From positions 62,001 to 126,000 of the forward strand of contig NZ_JXTJ01000001.1 in the NCBI RefSeq assembly GCF_001509835.1: a stretch of DNA of 64,000 nucleotides, read 5' to 3'. A program made the position numbers and the translations under genes. This stretch comes from Allobosea sp. WAO. GTDB lineage: Bacteria > Pseudomonadota > Alphaproteobacteria > Rhizobiales > Beijerinckiaceae. The notes under the pieces are model-generated. The model was not told the origin of the DNA. It worked only from the letters and a program-made list of their open reading frames with translations, and did not search any database. Within the stretch, counting starts at the first letter, position 1; each line of letters starts with the position of its first letter. Below are positions 1 to 8,029 of the stretch, one piece after another.

Positions 1-1
1 C

Positions 2-232
2 GTCGCGGCGCTCAACTCCGACTGCTTCTACATCGGCGCGCTCGGCAGCCGGAAGACGCATAGCCGGCGCCTGGAGCGTCTCGCGGCGGCTGGCTTCGGG
101 GAGGCGCAGATCGCGCGTATCCACGCCCCGATCGGGCTCGACATCGGCGCCGTCTCGCCGGCCGAGATCGCGCTCGCGATCCTCAGCGAGATCGTCGCCA
201 CCCTGCGCGGCCCACGCCGCAAGCCTGCATGA
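2..232 (+). CDS. XdhC/CoxI family protein, C-terminal part (5' end outside window)
   Basis: Only the last 76 codons are present. The reading frame is open from base 2 to the TGA at 230-232. The visible protein carries the family signature YIGALGSRKTH, then a short helix and RIHAPIGLDIGA followed by SPAEIA, which is the conserved end of the XdhC Rossmann-like C-terminal domain. XdhC proteins bind molybdenum cofactor, support its sulfuration and insert it into xanthine dehydrogenase-type enzymes. The next gene, 22 bases downstream on the same strand, is also a molybdenum cofactor gene, so the two probably form one operon with hydroxylase genes upstream of the window. Confidence 0.88.
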   Translation, partial: VAALNSDCFYIGALGSRKTHSRRLERLAAAGFGEAQIARIHAPIGLDIGAVSPAEIALAILSEIVATLRGPRRKPA

Positions 233-254
233 TTGCCCGTATGAGTACCTGCCC

Positions 255-1871
255 ATGAAGTTCGGCTCCATTCCGATCGCCGAAGCGGCGGGCAGCGTCG
301 CGGCCCATACGGTGCGCGCTGGCGATGCGATCGTCCGCAAGGGCGCGACGATCAGCGTGCAGGATGCGGAGAAGCTGGCTGCGGGCGGCCTCACCGAGAT
401 CGTCGCCGTCCAGCTCGAGCCCGGCGATATCGACGAGAACACCGCCGCCGAGCAACTGGCGCGGGCGATCGCCGGGCGCGCGGTGGTGACCGAGGCGCCG
501 TTCACCGGCCGCGTCAACCTGTTCGCGGCCGCCGCCGGGGTGCTGACCATCGACACCGCGCTGATCGACGTGCTGAACGGCATCGACGAGGCGATCACGG
601 TCGCGACGCTGCCGGCGCTGAAGGCGGTCGTCGCCGGCGAGATGGTCGGCACGGTGAAGATCATTCCCTATGCCGTGCAGGAACGGCAGATCGCCGAGGC
701 ACTGGAGCGGCTGGGAACGGGCAGGCCGATCGCGGTCACCGAGTACAAGCTGAAATCCGTCGCCGTGGTCTCGACGCTGCTGCCCGGCCTCAAGCCCTCG
801 GTGGTCGACAAGACCCTGCGGGTGATGGTCGAGCGGCTCGAGCCGGCCGGTGGCGAGATCGTGCTGGAGCAGCGCGTGCCGCATGAGAGCCCGCCGCTCG
901 CCAGGGCGATCCGCGAGGCTGCCGCCGGGCCGGCCGATCTCGTCGTGGTCTTCGGGGCGTCGGCGATCACCGACCGGCGCGATGTGGTGCCGCAGGCCCT
1001 GGTCGAGGCCGGCGGGCGCATCGAGCATCTCGGCATGCCGGTCGATCCCGGCAACCTGATGCTGATCGGCGAGCTCGACGGCAAGCCGGTGATCGGTGCT
1101 CCGGGCTGTGCCCGCTCGCCCAAGGAGAACGGCTTCGACTGGGTGCTGCAGCGCTGCCTCGCCGGCATGCCGGTACGGCGCGCCGACATCCAGGGCATGG
1201 GGGTGGGTGGCCTCCTGATGGAGATCATCTCGCGGCCGCAGCCGCGCGCACCCGGTCATGCCGCGGTTGCGCCGGTCGCGGGGCTGGTGCTGGCCGCCGG
1301 CCGCTCGACCCGCATGGGCGCTGACAACAAGCTGCTCCAGCCTGTCCGCGGCGAGCCGCTGGTGCGCCATGCGGTCCAGGCGCAGATCGCCTCGCGGGCC
1401 GCACCGGTCCTCGTCGTGGTCGGCCATCAGGAGGCTGAGGTACGGGCCGCGTTGGCGGGGCTGGATGTCGGCTTCGTCCGCAATCCCGCCTTCGCCGACG
1501 GCCTCGCCAGCTCGCTGAAGGCCGGGGTCGCGGCGCTGCCGGCAGAGGCGCAGGGCGTCGTCGTCTCGCTCGGCGACATGCCGAACGTCACCCCCGGCGT
1601 GATCGACCGGCTGGCCCAGGCCTTTGCCGACCGGCCGGACGCGGTCGCGGTGGTGCCGACCCTGCTCGGGCATCGCGGCAATCCGGTGCTGCTGTCGCGG
1701 GCGCTGTTTGCGGATGTCGCTGGACTGTCAGGCGACGAGGGCGCGCGGCGCCTGCTCGAGGCCGCGGGCGACGCCGTCGAGGAGGTCCCGCTCGACGATC
1801 CCGCCATCGCGATCGACGTCGACACGCCCGAGGCGTTGAAGGCGCTGACCGGCGTGGGGCCAACTTCTTAG
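255..1871 (+). CDS. Molybdopterin-binding / MocA-like nucleotidyltransferase fusion
   Basis: A 538-residue two-domain protein. Residues 1 to about 335 resemble the MoeA/MogA-type molybdopterin-binding fold, with VVFGASAITDRRD and a conserved GAPGCARSPKENGFDW stretch. From about residue 343 the MobA-like nucleotidyltransferase begins with GLVLAAGRSTRMG and continues NKLLQPVRGEPLV, the MocA/MobA nucleotide-binding signature. MocA-type enzymes attach CMP to molybdopterin for xanthine dehydrogenase-family enzymes, which fits the XdhC-like neighbour just upstream. The ATG at 255 follows the upstream stop by 22 bases. The architecture is known in Rhizobiales. The precise nucleotide (CTP or GTP) cannot be read from sequence alone; CTP is inferred from context. 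Confidence 0.85.
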   Translation: MKFGSIPIAEAAGSVAAHTVRAGDAIVRKGATISVQDAEKLAAGGLTEIVAVQLEPGDIDENTAAEQLARAIAGRAVVTEAPFTGRVNLFAAAAGVLTIDTALIDVLNGIDEAITVATLPALKAVVAGEMVGTVKIIPYAVQERQIAEALERLGTGRPIAVTEYKLKSVAVVSTLLPGLKPSVVDKTLRVMVERLEPAGGEIVLEQRVPHESPPLARAIREAAAGPADLVVVFGASAITDRRDVVPQALVEAGGRIEHLGMPVDPGNLMLIGELDGKPVIGAPGCARSPKENGFDWVLQRCLAGMPVRRADIQGMGVGGLLMEIISRPQPRAPGHAAVAPVAGLVLAAGRSTRMGADNKLLQPVRGEPLVRHAVQAQIASRAAPVLVVVGHQEAEVRAALAGLDVGFVRNPAFADGLASSLKAGVAALPAEAQGVVVSLGDMPNVTPGVIDRLAQAFADRPDAVAVVPTLLGHRGNPVLLSRALFADVAGLSGDEGARRLLEAAGDAVEEVPLDDPAIAIDVDTPEALKALTGVGPTS

Positions 1872-1894
1872 CGCCGATGCAGGCTCGGGTCCTA

Positions 1895-1950
1895 CGTCAT
1901 TCCGGCCGCAGCGAAGCGGAGTGCCGGATCCATCATAGAGCTCGGCTCCC
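1895..1950. repeat. Intergenic palindromic repeat, type 2 (partial copy)
   Basis: Begins CGTCATTCCGGCCGCAGCGA and continues through AGCGGAGTGCCGGATCCAT. The same wording recurs near 27435, 41375, 42605 and 50264. This copy looks like a half element, because the matching second arm with ATGAC is missing. It lies between the convergent molybdenum cofactor and BcsS-like genes. Confidence 0.6.
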
Positions 1951-1961
1951 TTCGGTCGCAT

Positions 1962-2702
1962 TCAGCGCTTCCAGTAGACACCCAGCGTTGCATAGGCGGC
2001 GTTAGGCTGGTCGCTGGTCTTCTGTGCACCGGCGGCGACGCGCCAGTTCAGGCCAAACAGCCGCACACCAGTAAGATGCAAGCCCAGTCTGAGCTTATGA
2101 TAGTCTTGCTGCCGGTAGAACTCGATTTCAGGCCCGAGATAGAGCCCTTGCGAGAGCTGCCAGCCCGGCGCGAGCCTGAGCCAGAAGCGCCGGTCCAGCG
2201 TCGCGGCGTAGGCATTCGCCTGTAGCAGCAGGTTGTCCAGCGGCGTCGCCCAAAGATCGAGCTGGATTCGCCCTCCGATCCTGTCGCTGAAGCTCGTGCG
2301 GGTTCTCGTTTCGCTGAAGACCGCCTCCAGCTCCGGCCCCGCAGACAGGGCGATGAAGAGGTCGCCGATGCGCCACTCATAGCCGAGCATGGCATGGGCC
2401 TCGGTCTTGACCATGCGCCCGCGCGCCGGGCTGTGCTCGGCCGGCTCGATGCTCTCGCCCCATTTCAGCCCGAGCCGGAAACCGCTGGCATCGAGCCCGC
2501 CTTGTCCGAAGGCGCGCGTGAAACCGACGGAGCCGTGCACCTTGCTGCGGTCGGCATCGAGCGAGGCGAAGATCACCATCGAGAGCGGGGTGCGCTCATG
2601 CAGGGCGCTGTCGGCCAAGGCCGGTGCAGAAGCGAGGGCAGCCGTCACGGCCATGACGGACCCTGCAAGCCCTCTCGCCCCCTCGGCGACGCCCCACGCC
2701 AC
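1962..2702 (-). CDS. bcsS: Cellulose biosynthesis protein BcsS-like outer-membrane protein
   Basis: 246 residues with an N-terminal signal-like segment (AVTAALASAPALADS) and alternating aromatic/hydrophobic strands ending in YWKR, as in an outer-membrane beta-barrel. Segments such as FGQGGLDASGFRLGLKWGE and the LxLxPGW and GLYLGPEIEFY strands match my memory of the BcsS family of Rhizobiales cellulose synthesis loci. No bcsA, bcsB or other cellulose synthase gene is visible in the window, so a role in cellulose export is inferred from family only. The start used is a GTG at 2702 preceded by a GAGGGGG box; an internal ATG at 2654 would shorten the signal peptide. Confidence 0.65.
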   Translation of the reverse strand: MAWGVAEGARGLAGSVMAVTAALASAPALADSALHERTPLSMVIFASLDADRSKVHGSVGFTRAFGQGGLDASGFRLGLKWGESIEPAEHSPARGRMVKTEAHAMLGYEWRIGDLFIALSAGPELEAVFSETRTRTSFSDRIGGRIQLDLWATPLDNLLLQANAYAATLDRRFWLRLAPGWQLSQGLYLGPEIEFYRQQDYHKLRLGLHLTGVRLFGLNWRVAAGAQKTSDQPNAAYATLGVYWKR

Positions 2703-2853
2703 GCCTACGCCCCCTCGGCTCTTGAGAACGGCCGATCACGCTACGGAGAGGAAGTCTGGCAGCAGATGAAATTCTTGCAAGTTTTTGTTAACTATGGCGG
2801 TGCAGCCTGATGACATCGGCCAGCCTTCTTTTCGCAGAGGAGTGCATCGTGTC

Positions 2854-3123
2854 ATGGCATCCAAAGATTTCATTCGCCAGTTCGCCGGCTACGGTCTGAC
2901 CACCGCCAACATCCTCTACCGCCTGCCGGATCATCCGGCTTTCCTGCAAAGTTACATCTGGCAGGAATACGATCTGGCGCCGCGCTTTCCCGAGCTGCGG
3001 GCCTTCCTGGATTTCTGGCGGCGAGAGCTGGAAGGGCCGCTGCATTCGGTGACGGTGGCGCATTCGCGCCTGATCCGCCCGGCCGAGATCGTCAGCGTCA
3101 ACGGCGTGCTGACCCTGCATTGA
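2854..3123 (+). CDS. usg: Usg family protein
   Basis: An 89-residue protein beginning MASKDFIRQFAGYGLTTANI and containing ILYRLPDHPAFLQSYIWQEYD, the hallmark of the small Usg family of alphaproteobacteria (named from a gene upstream of a Caulobacter tRNA synthetase or trpF-like locus). Its biochemical function is unknown. The frame is open further upstream, but ATG 2854 has a GCAGAGGAG ribosome binding site at the right distance, and the protein conserved in the family starts here. A strong hairpin at 3148-3182 follows the stop. Confidence 0.85.
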   Translation: MASKDFIRQFAGYGLTTANILYRLPDHPAFLQSYIWQEYDLAPRFPELRAFLDFWRRELEGPLHSVTVAHSRLIRPAEIVSVNGVLTLH

Positions 3124-3147
3124 AGCCGTGCGCCGGCGCGGGGTTGT

Positions 3148-3182
3148 TGGGCCTGCGCCCGCCATGCTAGGGCGCAGGCCCA
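3148..3182 (+). terminator. Long hairpin after usg
   Basis: A perfect 13-bp inverted repeat, TGGGCCTGCGCCC (3148-3160) and GGGCGCAGGCCCA (3170-3182), with a 9-base loop. It starts 24 bases after the usg stop and ends 22 bases before the GTG of the next gene. There is no strong T tract, so it may be a weak or Rho-assisted terminator, or an attenuator between the two genes. Confidence 0.6.
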
Positions 3183-3204
3183 GCCCTTCGCTTGGCGATA
3201 TAGC

Positions 3205-3801
3205 GTGTCCTCTCCCCTGCGCACCTCCGGCCTGCTGCATGCGCTCGCCAGCCTTCCCGGCCCGCGCATCGCTGTCGGCGACATTGTCGCGGCGCTGCGG
3301 GACCGGGCCTATGCGCTGCTGATCGTCCTGCTCGGCCTGCCGAACTGCCTGCCGATGCCGCCGCCGATCCCGCTGGTCTGCGGCCTGGTCCTGGCCTTCA
3401 TCGCGGCGCAGATGCTGATGGGCCGCACGACGCCCTGGCTGCCGCAGCGCCTGCTTCGGCGCAGCATCGCCCAGGCCGATCTCGCGCGGGCTGTCTCACG
3501 CGCTTTGCCGCCGCTGATCCGGCTCGAACGCTTCTCTAAGCCGCGCCTGATGATGCTGCGGGGGCCGTTCGCCCTGGTCCTGCTCGGCGTGGTGCTGCTC
3601 GTCCTGGCGCTCGGGCTGGTGGTCGCGGCGCCCTTCATCGGCCAGATCCCGCTCGGCCTCGCGGTCTGCCTGGTCGGGCTCGGGCTGGTCGAGCGCGACG
3701 GCGTGCTGATTGTCGGCGGGGCGGTGGTCGGGGCGATCGGCCTCGCACTCTCTGCCGGCTTCGCCTACGCGCTGGTGGCTTCGATCGCCAGCCTGTTCTG
3801 A
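3205..3801 (+). CDS. Exopolysaccharide synthesis protein ExoD family
   Basis: A 198-residue integral membrane protein of the ExoD family. The N-terminal half contains IAVGDIVAALRDRAYALLIV and the conserved LGLPNCLPMPPPIPLVCG segment, followed by further hydrophobic spans around residues 125-150 and 165-195. ExoD was described in Sinorhizobium as affecting exopolysaccharide production and alkali tolerance; its molecular activity is not established. The start is the GTG at 3205 (MSSPL). It is convergent with the GGDEF/EAL gene downstream, with 18 bases between the stops. Confidence 0.85.
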   Translation: MSSPLRTSGLLHALASLPGPRIAVGDIVAALRDRAYALLIVLLGLPNCLPMPPPIPLVCGLVLAFIAAQMLMGRTTPWLPQRLLRRSIAQADLARAVSRALPPLIRLERFSKPRLMMLRGPFALVLLGVVLLVLALGLVVAAPFIGQIPLGLAVCLVGLGLVERDGVLIVGGAVVGAIGLALSAGFAYALVASIASLF

Positions 3802-3819
3802 AGGCGCCTAGGGTGACGC

Positions 3820-5988
3820 TCAGGCGGCGAGCTGCTTCTCGAAGGGCAGGTCGAGCGCCAGCAGCCGGTCGATCTCGCGCGGCGGGACGCCCTTGGAGAA
3901 CAGGAAGCCCTGCAATTCGTGGCAGCCGACGGCCTGCAGGAAACGATGCTGCTCGGTGGTCTCGACGCCCTCGGCGCAGACGCGCAGGCCCAGCGCACGG
4001 CCGAGATGCACGACTGAATGCACCAGAATGGCGGATTCCCCGGTCGTCTCCATGTATTCGAGGAAGGAGCGGTCGATCTTGATCTTGTCGAAGGCGAAGC
4101 GCCGCAGATAGATCAGGCTCGAATAGCCGGTGCCGAAATCGTCGAGCGCCAGGCCGATGCCATGGGCACGCAGGTCCATCATGGCGTTCTCGGCAGCGTC
4201 CGCGTCCTCGACCACGACGCCCTCGGTCAGTTCCAGCTCGAGCCGCGCGGGGTCGAAGCCGGTCTCGTCGAGGATGCGGATGACGCTCGCCACGAAGTCC
4301 TTGTGACGGAACTGGATCGGGGAGACGTTCACGGCGAGCTTGATGCCCGGCCATTTCAGCGCCTGCTCGCAGGCGCGGCGCAGCACCCATTCGCTCAGCG
4401 GCATGATCAGGCCGCGCTCCTCGGCGATGCCGATGAACTCCGAGGGCGGGATCATGCCGTGCACCGGGTGCGGCCAGCGCACCAGCGCCTCGACGCCGAC
4501 GATGGTGGCGCCGTCGATCGAGACCTGGGGCTGGTAGTGCAGCAAGAGCTCGTCGCGGTTGATCGCGTTGCGCAGGTCTTCCTCGACCATGCGCTTGACC
4601 TGGAGCGCCCGGTTCATCTGCGGCTCGAAGAAGGAGTAGCGGTTCCGGCCCTCGTTCTTGGCCTGGTAGAGCGCGGTGTCGGCGAGGCGCATCAGCGTGC
4701 CGCGGTCGGCGCCGTCCTGCGGGGCATGGGCGATGCCGATCGAGCAGCCGATGGTGACGGCGACGCCGCCGATCTCGAAGGGGGAGGTGAGGGCGTCCAG
4801 GATGCGCTGGCCGAGCACGGCGCTGGCACCGGCCTCGTGCATATGCGTCTGGATGATGCCGAATTCGTCGCCGCCGAGTCGGGCGACGGTGTCGCCGAGG
4901 CGCAGGATGGTGGTGAGCCGCTTCGCCACCTGCCGGATCAGCTCGTCGCCGGCATTGTGGCCATAGGTGTCGTTGACCGCTTTGAAGCGGTCGAGGTCGA
5001 GCATCAGGATGGCGAGCCCGCTCTTGGTGCGGCCGAGCTGGGCGAGTTCCTGGTCGAGCCTGAGATCGAAGGTGCGGCGGTTGGGGAGGTTCGAGAGCTC
5101 GTCCTGCCCGGCGAGGCGCTGGATCTGCTGTTCGCGAAGGGTGATCTGGGTTCCTGCGTGGCGCAGGCGGAAGAAGACGTAGGCGAAGATTCCGATGAAG
5201 AGCAGCCCGACCCCGGCCAGCGCCCAGAAGAACTGCCGCATCATCGTGTCCCCAGGCCGGTCCGGGGTCCAGGTCAGCCAAGCCCTGACGGCACCGTCGG
5301 GCGAGGCGATGTCCCGGCGCAGCAGGGCATCTGGCGGCTGCCGGGTGACGACCCGGACACCCGCGATCCGGTACTGCCGGGCCAGTTCATCCATCAGCGG
5401 CTGGGTGGTGCGGCGATAGCCGACGATGTAGGCCGCGCCGTCAGGGGCGGATGCCTTTTCGCCTTGCGCGCCGCCGGCTCTGATGTCCGCTATGACGAGC
5501 CCGAGCGTCTCCTGGCCGTCAAAACTGAGAAAGGCCCGCAGCGGCCCGTTGGTCGCTGCCGGCTGGTGTGGCGGCGTGGCGGCAGCTGCTCCGGGCAGAT
5601 CGCGGGCGAAATGGCGCAAGCCTTCATAGCCGGCCTGGCCGGCCGAAACGCCGCCTTCGACGCCGGCCAGGACCTGACCGGTGGCGCTGACGAGATAGAC
5701 GCCGTCGAGATCGAGGAAGCGATTGGCGAGCCGGGTGAAGGCCCATTGCAGCGCCGGGCGCGGCAGGTTGGCATTGAAAATGGGCTGGAGCAGCCCGGCA
5801 TCGCGCAGATTGTCGAGGCGCTGCCGGCGCAGGCGGACCTGGTTCTCGATCGCGGCCTCGATACGGTCACGCTGCCTTTCGGCCTCGAGGTGGTTGGCGT
5901 CGATCGTGATGGCGAGGATGACGCTGATCGCGGCCGCCGCGGCGAGCGCGAAAGCGCATGCCAGCGTCGCCACCGTGCCCGTCAGCAT
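3820..5988 (-). CDS. Membrane diguanylate cyclase/phosphodiesterase (GGDEF and EAL domains)
   Basis: A cyclic-di-GMP enzyme with two transmembrane segments (about residues 4-24 and 250-272) flanking a periplasmic sensor region that resembles CHASE4. The GGDEF domain keeps an intact active site (RLGGDEFG near residue 369). The EAL domain keeps GVEALVRW near residue 499 and the DDFGTGYSSL loop. Both activities may therefore be present and the net direction cannot be predicted. The frame is open up to 6207, but the extra N-terminal residues look non-coding, and the ATG at 5988 places the first transmembrane helix correctly; no strong ribosome binding site is seen there. Confidence 0.88.
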   Translation of the reverse strand: MLTGTVATLACAFALAAAAAISVILAITIDANHLEAERQRDRIEAAIENQVRLRRQRLDNLRDAGLLQPIFNANLPRPALQWAFTRLANRFLDLDGVYLVSATGQVLAGVEGGVSAGQAGYEGLRHFARDLPGAAAATPPHQPAATNGPLRAFLSFDGQETLGLVIADIRAGGAQGEKASAPDGAAYIVGYRRTTQPLMDELARQYRIAGVRVVTRQPPDALLRRDIASPDGAVRAWLTWTPDRPGDTMMRQFFWALAGVGLLFIGIFAYVFFRLRHAGTQITLREQQIQRLAGQDELSNLPNRRTFDLRLDQELAQLGRTKSGLAILMLDLDRFKAVNDTYGHNAGDELIRQVAKRLTTILRLGDTVARLGGDEFGIIQTHMHEAGASAVLGQRILDALTSPFEIGGVAVTIGCSIGIAHAPQDGADRGTLMRLADTALYQAKNEGRNRYSFFEPQMNRALQVKRMVEEDLRNAINRDELLLHYQPQVSIDGATIVGVEALVRWPHPVHGMIPPSEFIGIAEERGLIMPLSEWVLRRACEQALKWPGIKLAVNVSPIQFRHKDFVASVIRILDETGFDPARLELELTEGVVVEDADAAENAMMDLRAHGIGLALDDFGTGYSSLIYLRRFAFDKIKIDRSFLEYMETTGESAILVHSVVHLGRALGLRVCAEGVETTEQHRFLQAVGCHELQGFLFSKGVPPREIDRLLALDLPFEKQLAA

Positions 5989-6290
5989 GCGTGCAGACGA
6001 TTCCGAATTCGGCAATCGAGCAAAAAGCGGCAAAATGCTCCACCTGTCCGGGCGCACGCAGATGGTCCACTCTGTCAGGCGAATCTTGCCATCCGGTTTC
6101 CATCGGCGCCACGAAATCACAAGATTTCGTGCCCAGGGCAGCAAAATGTACCCCGCGGCAGCCCGAGCAGGACAGGCCGCTGCGGGGATGGATCTTGGCC
6201 GGGTCACCCGCAGAAAAGCCAGATATGTATCTGGTTTTGTGAATGTTTTCGTCAGGCGAGTGGGCCGCCATCTGCAAGCCCCGGGTGGGC
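5989..6290. other. Intergenic region upstream of the GGDEF/EAL gene
   Basis: About 300 bases with no convincing gene. It holds the upstream region of the cyclic-di-GMP gene on the minus strand and the end of the Anbu operon. Base composition drops around 6100-6250, as expected of a promoter region, but I cannot assign a specific promoter box. Confidence 0.4.
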
Positions 6291-7040
6291 TCAGGGTTCC
6301 GAAGGTTCGTAAGGCGGGCGGGGAATCGCCATATGCGCTGCGCGCAAGGCGGCCGACCAGCGTTCGCGCAGGTCATGGAAATAGGGCTCGCCGGCCTCGA
6401 TCCGGCGGTTGAGTTCCGGCCCCTGCGCGTCGCGGCGCAGCACGATCATGTCGATCGGCAGGCCGACGCCGAGATTGGAGCGCATGGTCGAGTCCATCGA
6501 GATCAGCCCGACCTTCAGCGCATCGTAGAGATGGGTCTTGAAGGTCACGGCGCGGTCGAGGATCGGCTTGCCGTATTTGTGCTCGCCGATCTGCAGGAAG
6601 GGCGCATCCATGCCGCATTCGATGAAGTTGCCGGCCGAGTAGATCATGAACAGCCGCATCGGCTGGCCGATGATCTGGCCACCGAACAGCAGCGACATGT
6701 CGTATTTGACGCCGGCCTCGCGCAGCGCCTCGCCATCGGTCTCGCGCACGATGCGGACCGCGCGGCCGACGAGTTGCGCGGCGCGGAACATCGAGGGCGC
6801 GTTCTGCAGGGTTTCGGGCTCGCCGGTTTCCGGATTGGGCACACCCTCGTGCAGCAGGCTGACGACCGACTGGGTGAGGGAGAGATTGCCTGCGGTGGCG
6901 AGCGCCAGGGTGCGCTCGCCCGGCCAGGAGAAGACGTGGAGCTTGCGGAAGGTCGAGATGTCGTCGAGCCCGGCATTGGTGCGCGTGTCGGCGATCATCA
7001 CGAGACCGTCCTGAACGAGAATGCCGGCGCAATAGGTCAC
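6291..7040 (-). CDS. Anbu-type proteasome-related peptidase (bacterial proteasome beta-subunit homologue)
   Basis: 249 codons beginning GTG ACC TAT TGC, with AGGAGA eight bases before the GTG. Removal of Met would expose Thr1 (TYCAGILVQDG), the N-terminal nucleophile of proteasome-type peptidases. Asp17 (MIADTRTNAG) and a lysine at 32 (STFRK) match the other catalytic positions. The family is Anbu, a ring-forming relative of HslV and the 20S beta subunit. It ends an operon of four genes on the minus strand with a transglutaminase, an alpha-E protein and an ATP-grasp protein, the cluster known to accompany Anbu. The set is thought to make and remove a peptide modification, but the substrate is not established. 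Confidence 0.9.
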   Translation of the reverse strand: MTYCAGILVQDGLVMIADTRTNAGLDDISTFRKLHVFSWPGERTLALATAGNLSLTQSVVSLLHEGVPNPETGEPETLQNAPSMFRAAQLVGRAVRIVRETDGEALREAGVKYDMSLLFGGQIIGQPMRLFMIYSAGNFIECGMDAPFLQIGEHKYGKPILDRAVTFKTHLYDALKVGLISMDSTMRSNLGVGLPIDMIVLRRDAQGPELNRRIEAGEPYFHDLRERWSAALRAAHMAIPRPPYEPSEP

Positions 7041-7159
7041 GTGACGGGTCTCCTGAGCGGGGCGTACGCGGCCATAGGTGCGGCGCAGCACAGCGGCTGG
7101 TATCAGGCCGCTGCTTCAGCGACAATGCGACGATCCGAGGCGGAGCCTTGCAGCCCGCG

Positions 7160-7987
7160 CTACTGCCCCTGCAAGCGCGGCTTCGCCGCCTGGGCGCGGA
7201 CCTCGATCAGCAGGCTCTCGCCATTGCCGCCGGTGCGGGCGCCGCGGACGGGCGCCGCGTCGGAATAGTCGAGCCCGGCGGCGACGCGGATATGGGTGTC
7301 GATCGGGCAGAGCCCGTTGGCGCAGTCGAAGCCGATCCAGCCATAATCGGGCAGATAGGCCTCGGCCCAGGCATGGGCCCCGCCGGCATGGGGAAGCGTC
7401 TCCGATTCCGCGACATAGCCCGAGACGTAGCGAGCGGGGGCGCCGAGCGAGCGGGCGCAGGTCATGAAGACATGCGCGACATCCTGCGGGATGCCTTCGC
7501 CCGCTTCCAGGCAGGCGCCGGCGCCGATACCGACGTGCTCACCGGTCGGCACGCAGACGATCGTCTCGTGCACGGTCTCCATCAGCGCGTGCAGGCGCGA
7601 CAAATCGCTGCCGCCCCCGGCTGCCGCCTCGGCGGCGAGGTCGCGCAGCGCGGCGCTCGGCTCGGTCAATCTGGTGTCGCGCATGAACACGGCGGGCGGC
7701 ACCTTCTCGGCAACGCCGCGGATCACGCCCGCGAGATCAACGGTTTCGACCATGCCGTTGATTTCGATCGCATAATTCTCGATCGGTCCATCAGCCGAGA
7801 AGTCGTGGACGAGATTGCCGAACGGGTCCTGGCTGGAGCGCAGCCGGCCGTCGATGTTTGGCTCGATTCGCCAGGACATGACATGCTGGCCGTCATGGTC
7901 GCGGGGCGTCAGCCGCAGCACCTGCCGGAGCTGGCGCACCGGCTCGGCATAGGCGTAGGCGATGCTGTGCGAAATCCGGATACGCAT
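7160..7987 (-). CDS. Transglutaminase-like family protein (Anbu cluster)
   Basis: A 275-residue member of the bacterial transglutaminase-like cysteine protease family. The N-terminal domain starts MRIRISHSIAYAYAEPVRQL, typical of this group. The catalytic core shows VFMTCARSLGAPARYVSGYV, with the active Cys preceding ARSLG replaced in register by the family's C-A-R context, then GGAHAWAEAYLPDYGWIGFD containing the catalytic His and Asp. It sits between the alpha-E gene (42-base gap) and the Anbu gene (119-base gap), all on the minus strand. Function in the cluster is inferred to be cleavage or transfer of peptide bonds made by the ATP-grasp partner. Confidence 0.88.
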   Translation of the reverse strand: MRIRISHSIAYAYAEPVRQLRQVLRLTPRDHDGQHVMSWRIEPNIDGRLRSSQDPFGNLVHDFSADGPIENYAIEINGMVETVDLAGVIRGVAEKVPPAVFMRDTRLTEPSAALRDLAAEAAAGGGSDLSRLHALMETVHETIVCVPTGEHVGIGAGACLEAGEGIPQDVAHVFMTCARSLGAPARYVSGYVAESETLPHAGGAHAWAEAYLPDYGWIGFDCANGLCPIDTHIRVAAGLDYSDAAPVRGARTGGNGESLLIEVRAQAAKPRLQGQ

Positions 7988-8029
7988 GGCGGCTGCTGGA
8001 GGTCCTCGGTTCCGTCGGTGGCGGAAAGC

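Noticed and set aside
183..1673. Long open frame antisense to the molybdenum cofactor gene
   Set aside because: It lies entirely opposite a strong gene, translates to an Arg/Asp/His-rich sequence with no domain, and is a typical consequence of high GC third positions.
4018..6312. 764-codon open frame antisense to the GGDEF/EAL gene
   Set aside because: The minus-strand protein has intact GGDEF and EAL motifs; the opposite translation has no recognisable features.
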